Positions 48,962 to 60,886 of a DNA stretch of 64,000 bases are shown one piece after another. Source of the stretch: Rotaria sp. Silwood1 (Eukaryota > Rotifera > Eurotatoria > Philodinida > Philodinidae); the NCBI GenBank assembly GCA_905250075.1, contig CAJNOP010000045.1, forward strand, positions 916,017 through 980,016. Direction: 5' to 3'. Both the position numbers and the translations under genes were made by a program. The notes below the pieces were generated by a model. That model made no database searches and was not told the DNA's origin. It saw nothing but the letters and a program-made list of their open reading frames with translations. The first letter of the stretch is position 1; each line of letters begins with the position of its first letter.

Positions 48962-50542
48962 TTATAAATTTATATTACCAGAATATTGTCCTTGGTCCAT
49001 CGCTTCACTATTCGGTTGATGACCATTTTGATGTTGCTTGTGTTCCATGGAATGCGGCATTTGACCAGCTTGTAACATAGCTTTCAATCTTTCGACTTCT
49101 TCTATTGATTTAGCTTCCAAAATAGCTTTCTAAAAGTTTATTAATATTAATTTTAGAAACATAAAAAAAGAAAGAAATGCAAACTTTGATAGCATCAGCA
49201 TCCTTCTTAGTCATTCGTGGTGCTTGTTGTTGTTGTTGTTTAGCTAATTCTCCACCAGGTACAAATGTATTAGCTCCCTTTTGTTTTTTCTTCGCTTTAT
49301 CGGCAGATTTGGATTTATAGAGTTTACGAGCTGCTTCACGTTCCTAAAAGATAAAAAAAAAACACGTTATTTGATGAAGTAGAAATGAAAAAACAAATAC
49401 CTTCTGGGTAACTCGATTATAATCAAGTGTTCGTATATTAGGTAACGTGTGTATAACATACAGACGATAATCCTTTTTCATAGCAATCGGATTTCGAGCA
49501 AAACTAGAAAAAATATGAAATCATCGTTTTATTCTTCTTTATTCAATAAAGAGTTTTACCTGACATGAGTCAGTTTAGCTAATGTTGCAAGTGGATCAAT
49601 ATCAGATAATTCTTGCAACATATTATTATTAAGCATTAGCGTATCTAAATTTGCGATATATTCTTGTAGATTTTCAGCGATACGTCTAAAATAAATAAAA
49701 AGAATCTAATCGATTTTCACTCTAGAGAATTACTTAAAAATATACAGAAAACTGTTGAAAAGTATACATTGTTAGCTTTGCTATCCAAAAGTCGAATTCA
49801 GCTGTCCTAAAAGTTATTCGGAACCGTAGTTCCGATTCAATTCACAAGAGCCTCATGTAGAATCAAAACTGTTAAATTATTAGATAAACACATCAAATTT
49901 AGATGTATTTTGAGAAAATTTCACTCTTAAATTGTTGAAATTAAAGATAAAACATATTTCAGTACTTAGATGAACCAATATTATATACTATATACTGATA
50001 TATTTGATCTCAAAAGTAACACAAATCAAGATTGCTTGATATAAATTGAAGAGTTTTTTCTGTCTATCTGATGACTTAATATCTCCAAAGTCGTTTTTTT
50101 TTCATAATTTCGATTGCAAGAAATTTTAAAAGATCGATTCCAATTCACGTTTTTCTTTTAGGACCCGTCTATTAATAAAACAATAAGTATTCCATTCAAA
50201 ACAAGTGAAGTTTTAACTATAAGTAAATTTCCTTAAAATAAAATCTTCTTACGCTATATGATTATTTGCAAGATAAAGTGTTTTTAATTTTGGTAAAAAT
50301 GGAAAACCATCAAGTTTACGTAAATCATTATTCGTAAAATCAATTGTATCAAATTGATTTAATGTTGCACCCAAATTTTCAATAACAGGAATCTTTAAAT
50401 CTAAATATCCATAATTAAAATAAATCAAATAAAATTATCTTTTTCTTATTTTTTATTTACCGCGTAAACTTAATTCATATTGACCGACAGGATTAAGATA
50501 TTGAGGAGCTGCTTCAATCACTTCAGGAGTAAGACGACCCAT
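48962..50542 (-). CDS. SNRPA1: U2 snRNP protein A'
   Basis: U2A' is a leucine-rich-repeat protein that binds U2 snRNA stem-loop IV together with U2B'' in the spliceosome. Six exons (50461-50542, 50253-50400, 49560-49685, 49401-49503, 49185-49343, 48962-49129) join in phase to 261 residues (human 255). The start MGRLTPEVIEAAPQYLNPVG and blocks LKIPVIENLGATLNQFD, IDFTNNDLRKLDGFPFLPKL, ELSDIDPLATLAKLTHVSF, ARNPIAMKKDYRLYVIHTLP and RTLDYNRVTQKER cover the LRR domain and its cap. Then come a Lys-rich stretch, a run of five Gln, and the conserved end helix (DADAIKKAILEAKSIEEVER, LKAMLQAGQMP). It begins only 132 nt after the stop of the ACAD9-like gene on the same strand, with a splice acceptor 44 nt before the ATG, suggesting an operon-like pair. 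Confidence 0.96.
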
Positions 50543-50592
50543 AATATGATTAGTTTTTTTTTCTTCTTTAGAACAAATTAATCAATCTGAAA
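50543..50592 (-). promoter_or_regulatory. candidate trans-splice acceptor of SNRPA1 in a 132-nt intergenic gap
   Basis: On the minus strand TATCTCAGTTTTTCAG ends at 50587, followed by a 44-nt 5' UTR. The whole gap to the upstream ACAD9 stop (50675) is too short for a usual promoter, and no clear AATAAA signal was seen in it. Confidence 0.55.
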
Positions 50593-50674
50593 AACTGAGA
50601 TATATTAGAAAAAGAAAACAAAAACACTTTCAATTTCCTATCCATTGAAAAAGAAAAACAAATGTATAAAAAAT

Positions 50675-53395
50675 TCAATATGTTCGTTCCAATGGTGTTG
50701 TTATTGGATAACCTTTAGCTATGAGCATCTAAGTAATAAAAAAATCAAAATAGGTAAGTTTTAATTTGTTAATAAAATAAAATTCTTACTCGTTTAGCTA
50801 AATGTTGTAAATGTTCATCACCTGTTTTATAACCATGTTCATGAATTTCTTTAGCTAATTTATCAATTCTTAAACGTGCATGTTTACAATAAAGAAAAGT
50901 CATTTCAGTTTCATGTTCACAATTTTTTAAACCAATTGAATATGCACGTGATGAACGACCTAACATTGCTGTCATTGCAAAAATTTCCATTACTATTTCC
51001 GATAAACGTCTTAAATATAATTGATTATCAATTATATCACGACCAGATTTTGTTAAAGTTTCTTTGGTTACATTTCGTAAAACAAATACACAATATTCTA
51101 AATCTTTTGCGGGAATACCTAAAGATGGATGAACCTAAATTAATAAAGAAAAACAAAAAAAAAGTTAATTATATCAAAATTTTTTTGGTTCTTTTTATAA
51201 CTATTTACTTTTTCCCATAGATCATGTTTAAAGGTAAATGGTGCACGCATTGCTTGTGCTTGTGCAGTCCAACCAGTTAATAAATGTCGTAATTTAGTTC
51301 CAGGAAAATGAATTGGATTTCGAATTTTTCGTACAAAATCATGAATAACTGTACTAACACTCATTACACCTTCCCATGCTGTTAATAAACGTAAAACATC
51401 ATTTGGTACATCAAACATTGACCATGGCCGTATATCACGAAGATATTGTTCAACTGGATGACCAATTTCAATACCTTCAACACCAAATATTTCAAGACAA
51501 TCATTTGCTATACGATATAAACGATCTGTAGCAAAAATTTTTGTTAATGCTGATTCAATTGATATAACTGGCATTGAAAATGAATCAAGTATACCACTTG
51601 TTAAATATGTCATTGATTCCATTGTATATGTATCAATTTCCATATGAAATAAACGTTTTTGAATTAAACCTTGATCCATTAATTTACGACTAAATGATTC
51701 ACGTTGAATTGCTCGTTCAGATGCTAATTGAATTAGACGCTTACCAACACCAACACACATACCTAAAATTTTCAATAAAAATTAAAAATAAATATTCTCC
51801 TTCTGGATTCATAAACAATGAATTTAATAGAAGTTGAGAAGAAGAATATTCAGTGTCGAAAATTTAAACCAGAAAGAAATGATTAACGTTGCAACAAATG
51901 TTTATGAAATCTTATTTTCACACCTCATTGAGATATTCTAATTCATATTGATTCAATTGTGGATAATATTTTTTTGTAATTATCATCGTTTTGGTTCTCT
52001 TCTTTGCTTCACATTATTCTGTTCAACACGTAGTACAAAAGAGATTCTCGTATATATCTGTAAAAATTCATTTAAGGTCATACGTTGACAAAACTTCAAT
52101 TTAAATTCTACTAGCATAATCAGAGATGAATATTTTTAAAATATAATGAAAAATACAAAGATTTTCATATGGAAAAGAATTGGTAACTAGTATTTATAAT
52201 ATTAATTGCTGGGAATGAAGGAGGTTTCTGCATAGACAAAAAAAAAGACTCGATATGTTTTCTAACCTGAAAGAGTTGTTCGTACATAACCATGTAAATT
52301 TCTAAGTATGTTTAATCCTTCACCAAGTTGTCCTATTAAATGATGTATAGCATTAACTTTAACATCTTTAAATTCAATATGTGTTAAACCGAGACCACGT
52401 AAACCAAGTGTTGATACTGGTGGTGATATAGTAACACCAGGCATATCACGATGAACAAGAAAAAATGAAAAACGATCATCATAATCATCTGATGTATGAC
52501 GTTCTTTTGTTTTACAATAAACAAGAAATACATTAGCATTAAGTCCATTTGTAATCCACATCTTTTTTCCATTAATAATATATGTATTTGGATCTGTATC
52601 ACTTACAGTTGCTGTTGTTTCAATATTTCGTATATCACTACCACTATGTGCTTCTGTTATACAGGCTGTTGCTATCATATTACCTTTAGCCATTTCAGGT
52701 AAATAATAACGTTGTTGTTCATCCGTCCCATAAACAAGTAAACCTTAATTATATATTAAATATTTAAATTTCAATAAAAATAAAAAAAAGAAAAAGAAAA
52801 CTTACTTCTAACTCCGTATTCTGTATGTGCTAATAATTGAGTAGTAATAGTTGGACTAACAGCTAATTCTTCAAACATACGTACAGATAATTGACTATTC
52901 AAACTAAGACCATCTAAACATGAATAATTAAAATTTAATAAAGAAAAAAAATAATAATAATAATAATTCTTACTAAATTCTTCTGGTATAATTAATCCAT
53001 GTAATTTTAATTTACACATTTCTTTATAAATATCTTTATCAATATGATTATCACGTTCGATTTTATTTCGATCAATTGAATCAGTAAATTTTTTTAAACG
53101 TTCACATAACGTATTCATTTGAGTTGATTCAGCTTTAGTTAATAATTCTGGATATGTTAATATATCTCGATCAAATTCTCCATTAAATACAATAGTCATA
53201 TATTGTGTGTTTGTTGAATCAACTGTTAAACGTTCTTTACGACGTAAAACATCTAATTCATCTTTATATTCATATTCTAAGCCTTCTTCTTCTAAACGTG
53301 GACGATCTTTGCGTGTAGTTATGGATTCTTCAGATGTGGGACGAACTTGTTCGATTATTTCTTTGTTTGGTTTTGTTGTATTTGATCTTAAAAGT
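50675..53395 (-). CDS. ACAD9: ACAD9-like acyl-CoA dehydrogenase (5' end not found)
   Basis: ACAD9 is a mitochondrial FAD enzyme of long-chain acyl-CoA oxidation that also acts, independently of catalysis, in respiratory complex I assembly. Exons run from about 53395 to 50675. Family blocks are LKLHGLIIPEEF, ITEAHSGSDIRNIETTATVS, NGKKMWITNGLNANVFLVY, STLGLRGLGLTHIEFKDVKV, GKRLIQLASERA, METMTYLTSG-like (MESMTYLTSGILD), HPSLGIP and EIVMEIFAMTAMLGRSSRAY, ending PITTPLERTY (human ends HPLDRTC). The C-terminal vestigial domain marks the ACAD9/VLCAD group, and the details favour ACAD9. The catalytic FEGTNEILR region reads FDVPNDVLR, with Asp replacing the base Glu. The first exon found (53200-53395) adds a charged, disordered stretch before MTIVFNGEFDRD and has no presequence, so an upstream exon is expected, perhaps beyond the foldback element at 53594-54223. 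Confidence 0.88.
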
Positions 53396-53593
53396 TGAAA
53401 AGAGAAAAAAAAATTTGATTCTAACTATCAATAAATTTTACAAAGGATCACAGAAAATCTATTGATGTTATTTACAAAGAGTGTCCTGCATGGATATGAC
53501 TATTCGAAATTACACTATGGTTTTCGAAATTTTATTTTATGCGAAAAAGTCACTCACTTAGTGTGTTTTTGTTTCTAAAATTCGAACAATTTC

Positions 53594-54223
53594 ACTAACG
53601 AGGGAACATTCCCAAGTGTCCCATCGTTTTTGAGTTCGGACTCTATGCATAAGGTAGATCCCAGTGATGTATGAAAAACCCCAGAAGAATAAGTGCCCTT
53701 AGGCCTTCTGTCTAGAGTTATAGGCATTTTACCGAAATTTTAGCCTTTGGCATGGTATATACCGATAAATCGAATGACTGTATTTCGACCTGAGATTTTG
53801 TCCACAGATAGATCTATTTGTGAGTAGAATATCCTGAAAATTTCAGCTCAAAAGAATGTTTTATTCCTGAGATATTAAAGTCCCAAAAAACAGTAAATTC
53901 TAGCATCTTTCAGTGGGATATTATTGATTTTTGGGACTTTAATATCTCAGGAATAAAGCATTCTTTTGAGCTGAAATTTTCAGCGTATTCTACCCACAAA
54001 TAGATCTATTTGTGGGCAAAATCTTAGGTCGAAATACCATCATTTGATTTGTCGGTATTTACCATGCGAAAGGCTAAAATTTCGGTAAAATGCCTATAAC
54101 TCTAGACAGAAGGCCTAAGGGCACTTATTCTTCTGGGGTGTTTCATACATCACTGGGATCTACCTTATGAATAGAGTCCGAACTCAAAAACGATGGGACA
54201 CTTGGGAATGTTCCCTCGTAAGT
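53594..54223. mobile_element. 630-bp near-perfect foldback element
   Basis: Nearly perfect palindrome. The left end ACTAACGAGGGAACATTCCC and the right end GGGAATGTTCCCTCGTAAGT pair, as do AAGTGTCCCATCGTTTTTGA, TCTAGAGTTATAGGCATTTT, TAGATCTATTTGTG and GAGATATTAAAGTCCC with their inverses. The arms are about 300 bp with very few mismatches around a loop near 53910 (AGCATCTTTCAGTGGGATA). It has no coding capacity. It lies between the first found ACAD9 exon and HTRA2, probably inside the first ACAD9 intron. The high arm identity points to a recent insertion or arm correction. Confidence 0.92.
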
Positions 54224-54995
54224 ATATGTTTGCCTGTTGCTGAAGATGCTGTCATGAAGTGTAGCGTTTGTGCCAAACGTCATAATCATGGATACATACA
54301 TGAATGATTTTTCCATCACGATGATACATGTTCACTTTTTTGATGACGTCGTATAGCTTATTATCATTTGTAGATGGATTTTGATTAAAAAGGAATTCTT
54401 TTAGTAAAAGAAAACATATCGCTTACATTTCTGTGACCTATTCTCAGATACAATAAATTGCTTAATTATAATCGAACTGATTTTCACTAAGTCCGACTAC
54501 TCGAGTGAGTTGCAGAATACTACTTATAAACGATTTGTTTATCTCATATTGAAAGAAAAATTGTTCACATACAGTTTTCTTTAAAAGATAAGACATCTTT
54601 AATTAAATTCGTGTTACTGATGAATACAGAAACGTGAACTAGGTGTTATTAACAAGTAAATAAGCTATCGAAGATTCTCAGGTTTTTTACTAAAATGAGG
54701 AAAAATTCTTATTAAATATAATTGACATTCGTTTGAAAAAATTCAAACATGAATTCGAAAACTATTCGACTATCTCTCACATCTAACAATTATTTTTGAA
54801 GAATTAACTATCAGTATAAGCAACACATCATATCTTTCTACAGAAACTTACATAAATCGATTTATATGTAGATTTGCATATGATCGTCGAATCCAAGGTA
54901 AAAATCTCAGTGTTTGCATATTTTCTTCTTAAATGAAATCTAAATTAATATTTTTTCATCTATAACAGAAAAAAAAAAGAAAATTCAATTAATAT

Positions 54996-56327
54996 CTATT
55001 CGAAAGATTCGGGTGTCACTGTAATATTAAATACAACTCCATTATTTCGAACAACTTTTAAATTTAATGTTTCATCTTCTTGAACATGTTTAATAAGATC
55101 GGCACTTGTTTCAATATCATATCCATTAACTTGAATAATAATATCGCCAGGTTGAAGACCAGCACGTTGTGCAGTTGAATCTAACATAACACCAGCAATA
55201 TAAACACCTTTATCTATTGGAAATGTCATTGGCATACGATAACGCATTTCTTCAATAATTTGTGGTGTTAATGAAAACATTTTAATACCTAAATAACGTG
55301 TTTGTTGTCGATTTTTTGTTGATAATATTTGTTTCGATGTTGATTGTTTTAATTTTTTCTTTTCAATATCAGCTAAAAATAATTTTGCATAATTAATTGG
55401 TAATGAAAATGATATTCCTGTCATTGCTTTCATTGAATTAATACCAATAACTTGTCCATCAAGATTAACAAGTGGACCACCACTATTACCACCTGTTATC
55501 ATACAATCTGTTTGAATATAATTTATATTACGTCCAAATAAACCTAATTCACTACTTGTTCGACCAACATTTGAAACAATACCAGCTGTTACAGTATTTG
55601 ATAATGCTAATGGACTACCAACAGCAATACAATGTTCACCAGCACGTATTTTATCTGAATCACCTAACGTTAAATAAGGTAATTTTTGTTGTTTTGACTC
55701 AATTTGTACAACAGCTAAATCTGCAACCATATCCACTAGATAAATAACAAATAAATATCATCAAAGTTAAGTCGACAAAAAAAAAAAAGAATTTTTTTTT
55801 TTCGTACCAAATTCAACAGTTCCAGTAAATCGTTGTCCATCAGCTAATTTAATTTTAACATTTTTTCTATTACGTACAACATGTGCATTTGTTAATATAA
55901 GTCCTGTTTCATTAATAATAAAACCTGAACCATTTGTTGTACCTATTGATGAATTAAAATGTCCAAAATATGGTATTGGTTCAAGATCAACTTCAATATG
56001 AACAACAGCCGGTGCAACATGTTCAACAACATCAGCTATAAAATTATATTGTTTTGAATATGGAATTTTTTCAATTAATGGTGTTTGATTATCAACTATT
56101 AATGGACCTTTTGGTGTTGAAGGTATTGATTCATTTTTTGATAAAGCATATAGACGATAACGATTATAAATTTCATATAAACTTAAAGAACCTGTTGCAA
56201 AAAGAAGACTAAATGGTATAGATGAATTAATTTTATTAGAATATTGTTCATTTTTAGTTGATAATAATGGAAAATAAAATGATGAATATTTTTGACGACT
56301 TAAAAGAATTCTTGCAAAACGATACAT
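54996..56327 (-). CDS. HTRA2: HtrA2/Omi mitochondrial serine protease
   Basis: HtrA2 is a trypsin-fold serine protease with a PDZ domain in the mitochondrial intermembrane space, acting in protein quality control and cell death. Two exons (55808-56327, 54996-55735) join in phase to 419 residues (human 458). The start is the ATG at 56327 (MYRFARILLSRQKYSSFYF, a basic presequence). The TTG at 56357 is not favoured. A membrane segment lies at about 37-53. The mature core begins KQYNFIADVVEHVAPAVV, as in human. The catalytic triad is complete: H149 in TNAHVV, D179 in VADLAVVQI and S258 in GGNSGGPL. The PDZ domain is at about 310-415 (YLGIKMFSLTPQI, AQRAGLQPGDIIIQVNG), ending VTPESFE. The N-terminal IAP-binding tetrapeptide AVPS of mammals is not seen between the membrane segment and the protease domain. 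Confidence 0.95.
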
Positions 56328-56357
56328 TATTACTGTGGTCCTTCTTAACACATACAA

Positions 56358-59080
56358 AAACAGACAATCAATTCGTATTGTTTCAAATATTTAACCAATC
56401 AAATAAATAGATTAATATTTCATTTGATTGGTTAATAAAACGACAAACTGACAATGTCTATAGATACAAATTTTCTTTGCATTATATTTAACTTAGCGAT
56501 GAATGAAAATAGATTTTTATGTTCATTAATAATATTTTTATTGCAAAAAAAAACAGATATTTCATCAAGTATTATGTATAACATTTATTAATTATATTCA
56601 AACAACAGAAGCCAAAAGGAAAAGTAATCCAATGACGTATAAAATAAGAGAAGATACTCAACAATGTTGTTATGAAAAAAGTTATTAATAAACTTGAAAA
56701 ATTTAAACTTCAACTGAAACTTATTCCTGAATATAAGCCAGAAAGAAGAATTTTCACAGTAAATTGAGTAAGGATAAACAAAAAAAGATGAGGCACTATT
56801 TTTTAAAAACAAAATTTCCTTTGTTTTTAGTGTTCGAAAATGTTCATCTATTCAATCAATATCTAAAGAAATGATGCATCATTGAATATTAACTCATGAT
56901 TGAGTTAAACATAAGCATTCACAAGAAATAATATTTATTTTGTATACATTCAAATCTCAAGAAAATGTACTTGAATATTTCAAAATTGAAAGTGAAGAGC
57001 TTTATGAATAAACTTTACAAGTAAGAATAAACAGATTAATTCAAAAGATTCACATATCTTATTAAAACTATCTTGTATAATTATGTAAATATTATTACTG
57101 AAATCTATAGCACAACTTGTAGATAGTAATGTTTTTTTAAAAGTTTTCGAAGATAATTAATCTTTTTTTGTAAAATACTTATCTAAAAGTAGTATTGAAG
57201 AGTAAGAATAATTATTCGATCTTCTATCCCCAATGGACGTACAGAAGAAGCCGCACAACAACAACAAAAATATGTCAATGTTTGTGATAAAATGTTTTTA
57301 ACAAAGCTTTTTTTAATAAAAAAAAAGTAAATATTTTCTTTGTAGCACCTTATTATGCCCTATTACATGAGATATTATTGAATTTGATTGAGTGTCATAC
57401 TACTGAGAAAATTCATAGGGATCTTTCAAAAGTCATGAAAAACACCGGAGTGGTGATTTTCTATCTCTTTTATTGTCGATCTGGAGACTAATTCAATGCT
57501 ACATTAGTATGAAGCATAACTGACTTTAAGATAGCTGTTTTCTGCTCTTCTTTCATATTAATTAAAATATATTATGAATAACATCGTTTTTCTTTTCATC
57601 AACAAAGATACAATGTATATTATAAAAAGAAAAAAGTTTGTTTGTTTTTTAAATATTCATTCAGTTTCGTTTTGTTTATAATAATCTGAACAAGCATGTA
57701 AGAGACAGATAGAAAAACAATTGCATAGAGTGTTTTCGTTTTCTCATAGGCAAACTTGTTGTGTTATCGTTTTATTATAATTTGAAGGTATTATTGTAGG
57801 TAATTCAATAAATAGTATGCAAGAAAAAAAAAAGACAGTCTATTATTGCAAAATTTGTTTGAACTCTAACGATGTTTTTCTTTTTTAAATAATCAGTGTT
57901 TCACATATTTCTTATAATCTTACAGAGTGAAAATACGAAGCCAAATTAAAACCTATGTAATTCAAAATGTGCAACAGCTTTTAATGGCTTCGTTTTGTAG
58001 TGCAAAGTTTGTTCTACAATGTGTACTTTTTACTTTGATATTTTATCTTGCATGACAGATTTTTAAACTTTTGTATTTTTACAAGTAGTTTTTTGAAACA
58101 GCGAAATGTTGATTTCCATAGAAATTACTTCCTCAGTAGAAATGTATAGCTAATATTTCATTTATTGTAATACCTCATTTTGTAAAAAACTCAATGCTCT
58201 ACGATAATCTTGAATCGAAGATGTTCCAAGACAAACTACGTAAAGTAAGGACTGCGTTAAAAAGTATCATTTTGCTGTGTACAGACATAGTTTTGAACTT
58301 TTTGATAAAATTTACTGATAGTTGTTCAATGTTATTTCTTCAAAAGAAAAATTTGAACATGTATTCGAAAATATCAAAATCTTCTCTTTCAAATTAACTG
58401 CTTCTGACTCCAAGCAGTTGTGTTTTTTTTTCCGAGCAAAATATGAACAAATATTGTATGCTAAGATTTTCTAATCAGATGTTAATTCTTGAATATTTTA
58501 AATAAATTTTAGATTGATACTAAAACAATACTATTTGGTCGTCATGAATCTCTTTACAGTTTGCCAAATACAAATTATGATACGTCAGATGATGATTATT
58601 TTAAAACAGCGATTTATTTTACGAAAGATTTCGGTGTAGGTTTTATGGGAGAGATGAAAACAATGGAATGTCAAAAATGAACAGAAATTCAAGCTGAACG
58701 ACATGTGAAAAAAAAAGAAGCCAAAATCGAAGAAAAATAAATAATTTAACAAAATGGATAGTTGTTTTTGTTTTCTTTTGGATAAATCAATTTAGTAATC
58801 AGATAGTTATTATAGTGGTGCAATTTAAAGTGAAAGCACTAGCTAAATATATTTTTATATTAAAAAAAAAAAAGTTTTTCTGACTTATACTTAAACAATA
58901 ATTTGTATTCTTAACTGGTAATAATGATTAAAAAAAAATAAGCTAAACATTGATTTATTTATCAGTGAGGTATGCAGACCTTTTTTTATTTTAATTTCAT
59001 AATAAATAAACAAAAGAAAAAAAAACATTGCAGTTGATTTCGTTTTAGATAATTTAAAAGGGACTTAGGTTATATTAAGA
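56358..59080. other. intergenic, one doubtful two-exon gene
   Basis: AT-rich region between the divergent HTRA2 and STPG1 genes. It contains both promoters. Apart from the weak model at 58194-58680 no coding signal was seen. An acceptor, TTTCGTTTTAG, ends at 59048, 32 nt before the STPG1 ATG. Confidence 0.45.
58194..58680 (+). CDS. possible small two-exon gene or 3' end of a gene
   Basis: Exons 58194-58244 and 58513-58680, with a GTAAGG donor and a TTTTAG acceptor, would join in phase to 72 residues (MLYDNLESKMFQDKLRK, then IDTKTILFGRHESLYSLPNT and a tail ending MKTMECQK). I do not recognise the family. The second exon has reasonable codon composition and could equally be the last exon of a longer gene or a pseudogene fragment. 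Confidence 0.25.
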
Positions 59081-60702
59081 ATGACGGTTTCTGGAACGGA
59101 TAGTGTTGCCAAAGGACAAATATCACAAAGATCTAAACATTTACAACCTGAAGGAAGCAAAGTTCATCGAGGTAAATTGAAACAAATTAACCAGTTTTAT
59201 TCGAATACTTTTCTTATATAATTAGAATTTAGCTTTCGAAGATAAAGTTAGTATTCTTGCTTTGCTCTCTTTCTCTATGTGCAAGCTCGAATAGTGTTCT
59301 AATTGGAATTATGATAAAAAAATCGCTTGAATTTTTCTCTATTTCACTTCTCTATTTCTTTCATATATTATTAAAGGATTCACTATTTATGCAACGGGTA
59401 CTCCATCGATTCCATCTCGTTATTTAACTATTACTTCAAGTAATAGTGAAAAACAAGGTTTTCACCAAACTGCTAAACGTTTTCAACATGATCTAGTATG
59501 TTCTAGTTTTATTTTTCTAAATGATTATTATTTAACTTGTATAGAACTTTACACCTGGTCCTGGTCAATATCAAACAGTACAATCATTAGATAAACAATT
59601 AGAAAGAACTTCAGATTCAAAGAAAGGCTCTGGTAGTTTTGCTTCAAAAGTATTCAACATTCTTTTTCGTTTTTCCTAGTTTATACTTATTTTTATCGAT
59701 ACATAGAGTCAACGAGAAAGTTATATAAATCGATTAGCAAATTTTCCAGCACCGACATCTTATAATATTCCAGGGGTATTTAGTTATGAACAACATGGTT
59801 TTAATAGATCAAAATATTCCAGTATGTTTCAAAAACCAATTGCTGAACGACCTTTATCACCTAAATCACACATTCCAGCTCCAAATCAATATGATGTTAA
59901 TAAAGTTTTTTTTTGTTTTATGTTATTTTATTTCAAATCTTCATTTTCTTAATAGATTAATCAAGGTTTGAAAACAATAACTAAATCAAATAATGTTACA
60001 GCTCAAGCTGCTTTTCGATCACATACAAAAAGATCTGCTGCAACTCATAAATATTTTAATACACCTGCTCCAGGTATATATTATTATATTTTCTTTTGTA
60101 AGAATAAAATAATCAGCCAATTCAAATATATACTTAAGGTGCATATAATTTGAATGATTCAGCAACACGATTATTAGCACCTATTCATCAATCAAGTTTT
60201 AAATCAACTTCAAAACGTGATACATTTAGCGTTCAATCAGCTAGTGATGTATATTAAAAACTATCATCAATATCCATACAATCTGAATTATTATGTTTTT
60301 TTTAAAGCTACCAGGTCCAGCTGATTATCGACCATTTGAAAAAATAATGGAAGAACCTCATCGACAAGTACTTCCGTATGTTTCTAAATTGTAAAAGTTT
60401 CTTTTTTTCTTTCAATGAGAATAATTTATTATTTAAGACGTCATCATTATTTGACTATTTCTGCTCCGGCTATTCCACCTCCTCCTGAAGCTCCATATCC
60501 TGGTCCAGGTGCTTATGAACTTCGTGATTTTAAAGAAGTCGAAAAAAAATATATGTCATCAGCTGCATTTGTTTCAAGTACAAGTCGTTGGTCTATTGAT
60601 GCAAGTATGTCAGGTGAACGACCTGGTCCTAGTACATATACACCACGTGTACCAACTAAACAATCCTTCAATTTTAATTTTGAGCGAAAATGGATTTCAT
60701 AG
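59081..60702 (+). CDS. STPG1: sperm-tail PG-rich repeat protein 1 (MAPO2-like)
   Basis: STPG1 is a cytosolic/axonemal-type protein with Pro-Gly-Pro repeats, reported in mammals to promote apoptosis after O6-methylguanine damage. Eight exons (59081-59171, 59377-59495, 59545-59649, 59707-59904, 59956-60073, 60139-60248, 60308-60375, 60438-60702) join in phase to 357 residues (human 334). Repeat motifs are NFTPGPGQYQ, NFPAPTSYNIPG, SHIPAPNQYDV, NTPAPGAYNLNDSA, LPGPADYRPFE, PYPGPGAYELRDFKE and RPGPSTYTPRVP. The C-terminal KQSFNFNFERKWIS matches the vertebrate ending closely. Bdelloids reproduce without males, so a sperm-only role is unlikely and a ciliary or apoptotic role fits better (inference). 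PSMD9 follows 184 nt downstream on the same strand. Confidence 0.92.
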
Positions 60703-60870
60703 AAATCATTGATAAGTTTCGTCTGTGATTGATTTATTTATTCTCATTGCATGACATTATTTTTTTTTTTATTATAATATTTATCTCAATTGTATGATAA
60801 TGTATTTTTTTTAGAATGAACTTTTGATTTTTTTGTTTTTTGTTTATTTTTAATTGCACGATTTTTGCTT

Positions 60871-60886
60871 TTATTTATAGATAAAT
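60871..60886 (+). promoter_or_regulatory. candidate trans-splice acceptor of PSMD9
   Basis: A U-rich tract ending TTATTTATAG at 60880 is followed by only 6 nt (ATAAAT) before the ATG. The gap to the STPG1 stop is 184 nt, so a leader added in trans is likely. Confidence 0.55.

Noticed and set aside
56328..56357. Upstream extension of HTRA2 starting at 56357
   Set aside because: The first codon there is TTG. The ATG at 56327 gives a normal basic presequence.
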